A stretch of DNA of 21,596 nucleotides, taken from positions 1-21,596 of the forward strand of contig CACERX010000021.1 in the NCBI GenBank assembly GCA_902562015.1, in the 5' to 3' direction. The position numbers and the translations under genes are program-made. The stretch is from an uncultured SAR324 cluster bacterium. Its GTDB lineage: Bacteria > SAR324 > NAC60-12. The notes beneath the pieces are model-generated. The model was not told where the DNA came from, did no database searches, and saw only the letters and a program-made list of their open reading frames with translations. Within the stretch, counting starts at the first letter, position 1. Each line of letters opens with the position of its first letter. Below, piece after piece: positions 15,100 through 21,596 of this stretch.

Positions 15100-16388
15100 T
15101 GGGGAAGCTTCATCCAAACTATGGTTTTAATACACTTGCCGTGCATTCTGGGACAGCTCCTGATCCTGCTACGGGTGCACGTACATTTCCTATTTATCAG
15201 ACTGCTTCCTATGTATTTGATGATGCAGACCATGCTGCTTCACTTTATAATCTTCAGTCACCTGGATTCATTTATTCCCGTCTTTCAAACCCAACTGTTT
15301 CCGCTTTAGAAGAAAAACTGGCAACCCTCGAAGGAGGCCGGGGAGGTACTGCTACATCTTCAGGTCATGCTGCAGAAATACTTGCAATATTTCCCTTAAT
15401 GGCTCCCGGTATGGAAGTAATAGTTGCAGACAAACTCTATGGGGGCACCATCAATTTGATGGCTAAGTCTTTCCAAAAATTTGGTTGGCAAGCAATATTT
15501 GCAAATACTGAAAATCCAGAATCTTTTCGCAGGGCTGTTACTGAAAAAACAAGAGCTATTTTCATAGAAAACCTAGCAAATCCAGGAGGAATAGTTGCTG
15601 ATCTCGAGGCTATTGTTAAAATTGCAAATGAAGCGGAAGTGCCACTGATTGTAGATAATACTCTAGCTACTCCATTCCTGTCTCAGCCACTTGAATGGGG
15701 TGCAGATCTGGTGATTCATTCCACAACTAAATATCTTTCTGGACAGGGAAACGCGATAGGTGGAGTCGTAATAGATTCAGGTAAATTCCCATGGCTAGGG
15801 AACCCAAAATATCCGAGTTTGAGTGCTCCTTCTGCAGAATATAATGGACTTATCTTTGCCGAAACATTTGGCGATCTTGCATATACAATGTACAGCCACG
15901 CGATAAGTTTACGGGATTTAGGTTGTACTCAATCACCAATGAATGCTTGGATAACACTTAATGGAGTAGAAACCCTCCCACTGAGGATGGAAAAGCATTG
16001 TTCAAACGGGATAGCAGTTGCAGGATTTCTTGAAAAACATCAAAACGTGGAATGGGTTTCTCATGCGGGACTTAAATCAAGTCCATACTACAAACTGGGA
16101 AAAAAATATTTTCCTAATGGAACAGGCTCTTTGTTCGCTTTTGGAGTTAAAGGAGGTTATGAAAGCGGCTTGAAGCTACTGGAGTCAGTTGAATTGTTTA
16201 GCCATGTAGCCAATCTTGGTGACACTCGCTCTCTAATTCTTCATCCTGCCTCAACGACTCATCGACAGCTAACAGAAGAACAGCGAATTGCTTCAGGTGC
16301 AGGTCCCGAAGTAGTTAGACTTTCGGTAGGAATAGAATGTGCTGAAGATCTTATTTCTGATTTGGGCCAGGCTCTTAACAAATTATGA
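15099..16388 (+). CDS. metY: O-acetylhomoserine sulfhydrylase (aminocarboxypropyltransferase)
   Basis: This is a PLP enzyme of the Cys/Met metabolism family that replaces the acetyl group of O-acetylhomoserine with sulfide to give homocysteine, or with methanethiol to give methionine. The 429 residues match MetY, which is longer than MetB or MetC. The start GKLHPNYGFNTLAVHSG is typical. Other landmarks are FIYSRLSNPTV (58-68), the PLP-ring Asp186 in LIVDNTLATPF and the Schiff-base Lys211 in STTKYLSGQGNAIGG. The end carries RLSVGIECAEDLISDL. It is coupled to the CoA-binding protein gene by TGATG. I saw no SAM riboswitch or S-box upstream of the pair. With AhcY further right it covers two routes to homocysteine. 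Confidence 0.96.
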   Translation: MGKLHPNYGFNTLAVHSGTAPDPATGARTFPIYQTASYVFDDADHAASLYNLQSPGFIYSRLSNPTVSALEEKLATLEGGRGGTATSSGHAAEILAIFPLMAPGMEVIVADKLYGGTINLMAKSFQKFGWQAIFANTENPESFRRAVTEKTRAIFIENLANPGGIVADLEAIVKIANEAEVPLIVDNTLATPFLSQPLEWGADLVIHSTTKYLSGQGNAIGGVVIDSGKFPWLGNPKYPSLSAPSAEYNGLIFAETFGDLAYTMYSHAISLRDLGCTQSPMNAWITLNGVETLPLRMEKHCSNGIAVAGFLEKHQNVEWVSHAGLKSSPYYKLGKKYFPNGTGSLFAFGVKGGYESGLKLLESVELFSHVANLGDTRSLILHPASTTHRQLTEEQRIASGAGPEVVRLSVGIECAEDLISDLGQALNKL

Positions 16389-16528
16389 AAGTCATTATTT
16401 TGGTAATTTAATTTTTGCTTTCCTTAAGTTTAGAAGATGTAAAAGCAAGTTCTCAAATATTGAAACTCCATGTTACTTTGATAATTTTCCAAATTTTAAT
16501 ATCTTTAAGTAGGTTAATTCCTCCTTTT

Positions 16529-17488
16529 CTAAATCGTAGTCCAGAGGTAGTAAATGTATGCCACATAAATAGCCACGAAGAGGAATCCCTCCTTTCTGTC
16601 AAGAACCATTCCAGTCCAAACTGTGGGTAGGAGTAAAAAAGTAAGTCCGAACATCACATAAAGGTCAGAGGGACTAATCTGGGTGCCATTAATTGGCGCA
16701 ATAAGACCTGCTAAGCCAACCACGAAAAAGATATTAAAAATGTTGGAACCTACGGCATTGCCTATTGCAATGTCGGCAGTCTTCCTAAAGGCAGCCATAA
16801 GAGCTGTTGCCAGTTCTGGTGTCCCTGTTCCTATTGAAACTATTGTCAGACCAATTAATGCTTCACTAAGCCCCCAGATCCTGGCGAGGTCAACTGCTCC
16901 TTCTACAAGAAAATTTGAGCCAAGAGCCAAGGCAATCAAACCAAGAATTAAGAATCCAATGTCACGCAATAAATTTTTGCTTGGATCTTCAGGAACTTCC
17001 ATACCTTCTATTTGATCTTCTGCAGGTGAAGTTCTTTTTACAGTCATAATGTTACCAGTGACGTAAAAAACAATACCCAGTAGTAACAAGGCACCTTCCA
17101 TGCGTGAAATATGAAAATCCTCCAGTAATACAATCAGTAAAAATGAAGCCCCAACCAATATCGGAACATCAGCTTTGACAAGGTGCGAGTCAACTTTAAG
17201 AGGTTGTAGCAAAGACGAAAGTCCCAATATTAAGGCGATATTAAGAATATTAGATCCTATAACGTTTCCTAGAGCAATACCTCCCTGATTATCTAATGTA
17301 GCCTGTATACTAACTAGCGCTTCTGGGAGACTTGTACCGAGAGCTACAACAGTAAGACCGACAATAAGGGGACTTAACCCAAATTTCAATGAGATAGTTA
17401 CCGCCCCTTTGACAAGCCAGTCAGCACCAAAATAAAGTAAAACTAAGCCTCCCAAAATTAAAATGGCAATCATTAAAATTTCAGACAT
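16529..17488 (-). CDS. Na+/Ca2+ (cation/Ca2+, CaCA) antiporter, YrbG type
   Basis: This inner-membrane antiporter has 319 residues and two inverted halves of about five membrane helices each. The alpha repeats that form the ion sites are GTSLPEALVSIQA (51-63) with GNVIGSNILNIALILG (74-89), and GTGTPELATALMA (220-232) with GNAVGSNIFNIFFVVG (243-258). The ion-binding acids are E55 and E225. A charged cytoplasmic loop (about 150-175) separates the halves. Length and layout fit bacterial YrbG-like exchangers that expel Ca2+. The start follows the family N-terminus; no Shine-Dalgarno sequence is seen. It is convergent with metY across about 140 bases that hold no clear terminator. Confidence 0.95.
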   Translation of the reverse strand: MSEILMIAILILGGLVLLYFGADWLVKGAVTISLKFGLSPLIVGLTVVALGTSLPEALVSIQATLDNQGGIALGNVIGSNILNIALILGLSSLLQPLKVDSHLVKADVPILVGASFLLIVLLEDFHISRMEGALLLLGIVFYVTGNIMTVKRTSPAEDQIEGMEVPEDPSKNLLRDIGFLILGLIALALGSNFLVEGAVDLARIWGLSEALIGLTIVSIGTGTPELATALMAAFRKTADIAIGNAVGSNIFNIFFVVGLAGLIAPINGTQISPSDLYVMFGLTFLLLPTVWTGMVLDRKEGFLFVAIYVAYIYYLWTTI

Positions 17489-17536
17489 AATTTTTCAAAA
17501 AGTATGAATGTTTTATAAAGTTGTTCTTGATTAAAT

Positions 17537-17971
17537 TCACTGATCATCTTCAAGCCTTTTGCTCATGGAGATACGCTTTTCCTGAACATAGCCAAGTTTC
17601 TGATAGTATGACAAAACCTTCTTGTTTCCTTCTCGAATCTGTAAATTTATTTTAGGGCAACCCAATTCACGTAGTCTGTTTTCTACATAATCCATTAGCT
17701 GTTTACCAAAACCTCTAGATTGGAAATCTGGATGCACTGCAAAGTAATTTATCCATCCACGGTGTCCATCATAACCAGCCATTGCGGATGCAATTAAATT
17801 ATCTTCAACGTATCCTACCAAAAATAGCTCTGGCTGTACACAGAGTTTCCTTTTTATATCTTTGTATGGATTATTCCAAGGAACAGTTAGTTTACATACA
17901 TTCCATAGAGAAACCAATGATTGCTCATCACTTTCTTGAAATTTTCTTATAAGAAGAAAATTTTCTTTCAT
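17537..17971 (-). CDS. ypeA: GNAT-family acetyltransferase, YpeA-like
   Basis: The 144 residues form one GNAT domain that uses acetyl-CoA; the acceptor is unknown. The match to E. coli YpeA is clear: LWNVCKLTVPWNNPYKDIKRK, AMAGYDGHRGW, YFAVHPDFQSRGFGKQLMDY with the acetyl-CoA pyrophosphate loop QSRGFGK, GCPKINLQIREGN, and YYQKLGY near the end. The ATG at 17971 starts MKENFLLIRKF and overlaps the stop of the YdcF-like gene by one base (TAATG), so the pair is translationally coupled. A longer in-frame start exists at 18073 but lies within the upstream gene and adds no recognisable sequence. Confidence 0.92.
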   Translation of the reverse strand: MKENFLLIRKFQESDEQSLVSLWNVCKLTVPWNNPYKDIKRKLCVQPELFLVGYVEDNLIASAMAGYDGHRGWINYFAVHPDFQSRGFGKQLMDYVENRLRELGCPKINLQIREGNKKVLSYYQKLGYVQEKRISMSKRLEDDQ

Positions 17972-18615
17972 TAGTCGTTTCGAATAAAAGTAACGTTTCT
18001 TGAGGACAATAGATAAATTGGATATTTGATGCTTTCTAAAACATAAGCAGAAATTCCTTGGTCTGAAGTCCACCAGTTATTCTCGTTAAAAATTTTGTTT
18101 GATGCTGCAGACATTTCTATATTTATTTCTGTTTCTTCAAATACAGTTTGAAAAGCTTGATATGCTCGGCGCGAGTGAAACGCATCTGTAACTAGGATTA
18201 AATGACGATAATTTTTTTTTTCACTTAACTTGAGCAAGTCATATGCTTCGTCAAATGTTGAAGTTGCACCACCCTTTTGTGATTGGATAATACTAACTGG
18301 TGCTGTTAGCCCAAGCTCCTCAATCATAGCTTTTGCTATCATTCCATTTTTGGGCAATAGATGAGCGAATCTTGTACTTCTTTTTTTTTCATCTGAGAGG
18401 AGTATTTCAGGTGCATAGCCTTCTACAAACAGTTTTAATGCGTGAGGAATTCTTGTGAATTTTCCACCTGATAGAACTACAAGAGCATCTGCTCCTGGTG
18501 TAGCGTTGCTAACAGTAAAGAACTTTGCGTAGGCCGTAAGTATTGATTCATGCTTAAAAAAAGAAGTTGCAATTAATCCACAAAATAGAATAAGAACTAA
18601 CAACAATTTTTTCAT
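17971..18615 (-). CDS. YdcF/SanA/ElyC family (DUF218) membrane-anchored protein
   Basis: The 214 residues begin with a hydrophobic signal anchor (MKKLLLVLILFCGLIATSFF), so the domain likely faces the periplasm. The DUF218 motifs are ADALVVLSGG (43-52), RIPHALKLF, the STFDEAYDL stretch near 119-127 and LVTDAFHSRRAYQAF (141-155). Relatives ElyC and SanA act in envelope integrity and peptidoglycan-precursor handling; the biochemical reaction is not settled. It starts 85 bases after the cyclo-ligase gene and is coupled to the ypeA-like gene downstream. Confidence 0.88.
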   Translation of the reverse strand: MKKLLLVLILFCGLIATSFFKHESILTAYAKFFTVSNATPGADALVVLSGGKFTRIPHALKLFVEGYAPEILLSDEKKRSTRFAHLLPKNGMIAKAMIEELGLTAPVSIIQSQKGGATSTFDEAYDLLKLSEKKNYRHLILVTDAFHSRRAYQAFQTVFEETEINIEMSAASNKIFNENNWWTSDQGISAYVLESIKYPIYLLSSRNVTFIRND

Positions 18616-18700
18616 TTAAAAAATATCGAAATTGAATTGGAAGGGAATTAGGGATAATTCATGATATTTTCAATCAGGTCCATGTGCATTTTATGTTTAC

Positions 18701-19267
18701 TCATTCATTGGTTTCAAGAATTCCTGATTCTGATAAAATTCCATTCATCGGGATATCATGTAATTCAGTGGGTACATTTTCAAGTAGTTGGCAATCGAAA
18801 GCCAATGCTAGACGGAATGCTGAAGTGAGTTCAAGAAATCGATCATAGTAGCCTTTACCTTGTCCAATTCTGTGTCCTTTTTTGTCAAAAGCAACTCCGG
18901 GAACAATAACTAGATCAAACATATCTGGAGTCATAATTATACGACTTTCTGTTGAAGGCTCTTGGATTCCATACATACCGTAAATTAATCTATCAAATGA
19001 TTTAATTTCAGAATGAATGAGATTTAAGGTGTTAGGAAGGACTAAAGGTACAGCAACTCTTTTCCCGGTACACCAACAATTTTCAATGATTTGTCTTGTA
19101 TCAGGTTCATCAGGTTTTGCCAGGAAAATATGAATTACTTCAGCTTTCTTGAAAATTTCCCAATTAAGAAGCGTTTCCAGCATGACCAATTCAGCTTGGG
19201 ATTTTTCACATGCTGACATTGCACTTCGCTTACGAAGAACTTTCTTGCGTACTAAAATTTTATCCAA
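18701..19267 (-). CDS. ygfA: 5-formyltetrahydrofolate cyclo-ligase
   Basis: The enzyme uses ATP to turn 5-formyl-THF into 5,10-methenyl-THF, returning inactive folate to the one-carbon pool. The 188 residues are the usual length. The diagnostic block is PGVAFDKKGHRIGQGKG (123-139) running into YYDRFL; the N-terminal basic helix KILVRKKVLRKRSAM and the KPDEPDTRQI stretch also fit. I chose a TTG start at 19267 because it restores the conserved basic N-terminus; the first ATG, 16 codons later, would remove it. The gap to the lipoprotein gene upstream is 20 bases, so the two are probably cotranscribed with ahcY. Confidence 0.93.
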   Translation of the reverse strand: MDKILVRKKVLRKRSAMSACEKSQAELVMLETLLNWEIFKKAEVIHIFLAKPDEPDTRQIIENCWCTGKRVAVPLVLPNTLNLIHSEIKSFDRLIYGMYGIQEPSTESRIIMTPDMFDLVIVPGVAFDKKGHRIGQGKGYYDRFLELTSAFRLALAFDCQLLENVPTELHDIPMNGILSESGILETNE

Positions 19268-19287
19268 AATTTATTTTTTTCAGCTGT

Positions 19288-20169
19288 TTAATAACAGCGT
19301 ACAGCGTCACCTTGCCTAATGACTTCCCTAAATTTTGAAGGTACTTTACCCCAAGAAAAATCCTCCTGCACGCGAAAAAGTTGAAGCTGACCTTTTCTAT
19401 TAACTCCATAACTTGAGATTGTTCTACCATTGGATCCTTTAATTTTTTTACGAACTCTGCGAAAAATTTTACACTCCTGTTCATCTTTTATGCGGTTCTT
19501 TCGACCAATATTTATGCGAACATAAGCTCTATTAGCTCGAGACTCAATTATAAAACCACTCAGTGGAAACCGTCCGCGAACTAGGCTGCCTAGTTCTTCC
19601 CATATGTCATTTGATTCTGAAAAAATAAATGTGAATTCATGATTTAATTCGTTTTTTACTGGATCTTCTACACGTATGATACGGAATCTTATGTAAGTGC
19701 TCCAGTCATTTGAATCAACTTTTTCAGGACTAGGCTGTACTCTCATTAAAACAATATAGCGAACTCGAAGCCACTTACCTAATTCAACTGTTTGTTTTAC
19801 CAGATCATCTTCAAATCTACGTAACTTACTTTTACTTAGGTCAGCATTAAGCTTAGCAAACTCACTTCTATTCAAGGCCCTGCTGACCCTTATATCATCA
19901 ATGATTTTCAAGTCACCATACTCCTCCAGAACAGACTGTACAAAACTTACACTCAGAGCTTTGTGGTAGCGGGAAAGATTTTCCGCAAATTGAACAGGTA
20001 AGAAGGCAACGAATGATTTTGGAGTTGATAATTCTTCTTCAGACGGTGGATAGTCGATTTTATCTCCTGTATCCAGAGGAGCATTCATAAGCATTATTTG
20101 TTTTTCCCCGCATCCTGCTGCTGAAAGAAGCAGGATAAAAAAAACACATGAGAATAATTTTTTCAACAT
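19288..20169 (-). CDS. Predicted outer-membrane or periplasmic lipoprotein, two-part
   Basis: The 293 residues start with a lipoprotein signal, MLKKLFSCVFFILLLSAAGC, with the lipidated Cys at position 20. The next part (about 50-190) has alternating strands and helices (SFVAFLPVQF, LKIIDDIRVSRAL, VRYIVLMRVQPS) reminiscent of CsgG/LpoB/TolB-type domains that polymerise or bind envelope partners. The tail (about 200-293) has AYVRINIGRKNRIKDEQECKIFRR and ends VIRQGDAVRCY, resembling the beta-rich C-terminal domain of FlgT-like proteins. Both resemblances are by eye only. The ATG at 20169 places the signal peptide at the N-terminus; a longer frame from 20241 would bury it and overlap ahcY. It lies 34 bases after ahcY. 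Confidence 0.8.
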   Translation of the reverse strand: MLKKLFSCVFFILLLSAAGCGEKQIMLMNAPLDTGDKIDYPPSEEELSTPKSFVAFLPVQFAENLSRYHKALSVSFVQSVLEEYGDLKIIDDIRVSRALNRSEFAKLNADLSKSKLRRFEDDLVKQTVELGKWLRVRYIVLMRVQPSPEKVDSNDWSTYIRFRIIRVEDPVKNELNHEFTFIFSESNDIWEELGSLVRGRFPLSGFIIESRANRAYVRINIGRKNRIKDEQECKIFRRVRKKIKGSNGRTISSYGVNRKGQLQLFRVQEDFSWGKVPSKFREVIRQGDAVRCY

Positions 20170-20203
20170 GTAAAGCTGAACGGAACTATTTTCAAAGAAA
20201 TTA

Positions 20204-21553
20204 TCAATAACGATAGTGCTCTGGTTTGTAAGGTCCCTCAATTGGGATATTCAAATACTCAGCCTGTTTTTTGTTTAAGCGAGTTAACCTGACTCCTAAT
20301 TTATCTAGGTGAAAACGCGCGACCTTTTCATCAAGCAATTTTGGAAGTACATATACTTTGTTCTGGTAAGTGCTCCCATTTTCCCAAAGATCAATTTGAG
20401 CCATTATTTGATTTGTGAAACTGTTAGACATAACAAATGCGGGATGACCAGTTGCACATCCCAAATTTACCAACCGACCTTCTGCAAGCAGTAACATACG
20501 TTTTCCATCAGGCCAAATATACTGGTCAACCTGTGGCTTAATATTTATCTTCTTAATTGAGCTGTCGTTATTTAATGAGGCTACATCAATTTCTATGTCA
20601 AAATGCCCTATATTACATACAATTGCTTGGTCTTTCATAGCATCCATGTGGTCTCTGCAAATAATATCAGAGCATCCTGTTGTGGTAACAAAAATGTCTG
20701 CAATTGGTGCTGCGTCCTCCATTGTGACCACTTCAAAACCCTCCATTGAAGCCTGCAATGCACAAATTGGGTCAATCTCTGTAACAAGTACACGAGCTCC
20801 CAGACCCCGTAATGATTGTGCGGAACCTTTCCCAACATCTCCATAACCTGCAACAACCGCAATTTTTCCAGCAACCATTACATCTGTTGCACGTTTAATT
20901 CCATCAATAAGTGACTCTCTACAACCGTACAAATTATCAAATTTGCTCTTAGTTACAGAATCATTAACGTTGAATGCTGGGATTTTTAACTCACCCAGAC
21001 TTTCCATTTGTTCAAGGCGATGAACGCCAGTTGTCGTTTCTTCTGAAACTCCATAGATCCCTTCAAGCATATCCGCACGATTTTTATGAACGTAACCAGT
21101 AAGATCACCTCCATCATCTAAAAGTAAATTTGGTCCTTTGCCATCAGGCCACTCCAGAGTCTGCTCAAGGCACCACCAATATTCTTCCTCACTTTCTCCC
21201 TTCCAAGCAAATACGGGTACACCTGCTTCAGCCATTGCAGCTGCTGCCTCATCTTGCGTTGAAAAAATATTACATGAAGACCAGCGAACTTCAGCTCCAA
21301 GAATTATTAGAGTTTCTATCAAAACAGCAGTTTCAACTGTCATATGTAATGATCCTGTAATACGAGACCCTTCAAGTGGCTTTTTATCTTTATACTCATC
21401 ACGAAGCATCATTAGACCCGGCATTTCATGTTCTGCCAAGGTAATACTCTTCCGGCCAAGTTCAGCTAAACTGAGGTCAGCTACCTTGAAATCATTTTTA
21501 GCATTTTCTGTACTTTTGACTCTATTTTGCATGTCATGATAGTCTTTTTTCAC
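20204..21553 (-). CDS. ahcY: S-adenosylhomocysteine hydrolase
   Basis: This NAD-bound tetrameric enzyme splits S-adenosylhomocysteine into adenosine and homocysteine, clearing the by-product of SAM methylations. The 449 residues match the longer bacterial form with the insertion around 140-180. Landmarks are [11 protein letters not shown] (44-54), [16 protein letters not shown] (67-82), [15 protein letters not shown] (193-207), the NAD loop [10 protein letters not shown] (236-245), [10 protein letters not shown] and the C-terminal KPEHYRY that reaches the neighbouring subunit's cofactor. The start is a GTG at 21553, supported by AAGGAG five bases upstream; the next in-frame ATG, seven codons in, has no such site. 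It heads a minus-strand run with the lipoprotein and cyclo-ligase genes. Only 43 bases of upstream sequence are visible, so control (for example a SAH riboswitch) cannot be judged. Confidence 0.97.
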   Translation of the reverse strand: MKKDYHDMQNRVKSTENAKNDFKVADLSLAELGRKSITLAEHEMPGLMMLRDEYKDKKPLEGSRITGSLHMTVETAVLIETLIILGAEVRWSSCNIFSTQDEAAAAMAEAGVPVFAWKGESEEEYWWCLEQTLEWPDGKGPNLLLDDGGDLTGYVHKNRADMLEGIYGVSEETTTGVHRLEQMESLGELKIPAFNVNDSVTKSKFDNLYGCRESLIDGIKRATDVMVAGKIAVVAGYGDVGKGSAQSLRGLGARVLVTEIDPICALQASMEGFEVVTMEDAAPIADIFVTTTGCSDIICRDHMDAMKDQAIVCNIGHFDIEIDVASLNNDSSIKKINIKPQVDQYIWPDGKRMLLLAEGRLVNLGCATGHPAFVMSNSFTNQIMAQIDLWENGSTYQNKVYVLPKLLDEKVARFHLDKLGVRLTRLNKKQAEYLNIPIEGPYKPEHYRY

Positions 21554-21558
21554 GGTAT

Positions 21559-21564
21559 CTCCTT
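21559..21564 (-). promoter_or_regulatory. Ribosome-binding site that fixes the GTG start of ahcY
   Basis: Read on the minus strand this is AAGGAG, five bases before the GTG at 21553. It is one of only three strong Shine-Dalgarno sequences in the window and decides for the GTG over the downstream ATG. Confidence 0.85.
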
Positions 21565-21596
21565 GTAATATAGTTTTTTTGATTATTGAAATTTAT

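Noticed and set aside
16425..16476. TTGCTTT/AAAGCAA inverted repeat between metY and the antiporter gene as a bidirectional terminator
   Set aside because: The stem is only seven pairs, with a long loop, and no T run follows on either strand.
16415..16630. 71-residue plus-strand frame after metY
   Set aside because: It overlaps the C-terminus of the antiporter gene on the other strand and shows no protein-like features of its own.
21138..21539. 133-residue plus-strand frame opposite ahcY
   Set aside because: It lies wholly inside the well-supported ahcY gene on the other strand and resembles nothing; it is a codon-bias shadow.

Overview
This is an AT-rich window from the chromosome of a Gram-negative bacterium. 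The Gram-negative reading rests on a peptidoglycan-recycling Mpl ligase, a lipoprotein with a lipobox, YdcF/SanA-like and YpeA-like proteins, and IbpA-like Hsp20 under CIRCE/HrcA-type control. The gene mix (CoA-transferase, TauD-type dioxygenase, acyl-CoA dehydrogenase fold, ThDP enzyme) suits a heterotroph, and the general flavour is that of marine proteobacterium-like lineages. I cannot fix the taxon from sequence alone. Most starts lack a Shine-Dalgarno sequence. Clear ones precede hsp20, metY and ahcY only. No IS element, CRISPR, tRNA or rRNA was seen.

Layout. (1) 1-453, minus: 5' part of thymidine kinase (tdk), cut by the window edge. (2) 454-1066: long intergenic region holding a compact structured-RNA candidate (666-779) and the CIRCE promoter of clpB. 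(3) 1067-4662, plus: a heat-shock pair, clpB and an IbpA-like hsp20, each with its own CIRCE operator. The hsp20 promoter is a perfect-consensus sigma-70 promoter, followed by a ~210-nt leader that ends in a ROSE-like RNA-thermometer hairpin over the ribosome-binding site. A strong intrinsic terminator follows hsp20. (4) 4844-9870, plus: a four-gene module of class III CoA-transferase, TauD-like 2-oxoglutarate dioxygenase, acyl-CoA-dehydrogenase-fold enzyme and ThDP-dependent enzyme. The third enzyme lacks the dehydrogenase catalytic base and carries Arg84/Gln243, the pattern of 3-sulfinopropionyl-CoA desulfinase. This is the best candidate for an undescribed system: an organosulfur (sulfinate/sulfonate) degradation operon. 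(5) 10024-12978, plus: mpl and an acyl-CoA-synthetase-like gene with degenerate catalytic motifs. (6) 12986-13759, minus: a classical SDR, convergent with the previous gene. (7) 13760-14601: mostly non-coding, with a possible small membrane protein. (8) 14602-16388, plus: a YccU-like CoA-binding protein translationally coupled to O-acetylhomoserine sulfhydrylase (metY). (9) 16529-21553, minus: cation/Ca2+ antiporter, ypeA-like acetyltransferase coupled to a YdcF-like protein, 5-formyl-THF cyclo-ligase, a two-part lipoprotein, and S-adenosylhomocysteine hydrolase (ahcY).

Sulfur and one-carbon themes recur. The putative module at 4844-9870 would release sulfite, MetY fixes sulfide into homocysteine, AhcY returns homocysteine from SAH, and the cyclo-ligase handles folate. 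These are separate transcription units, so a metabolic link between them is inference.
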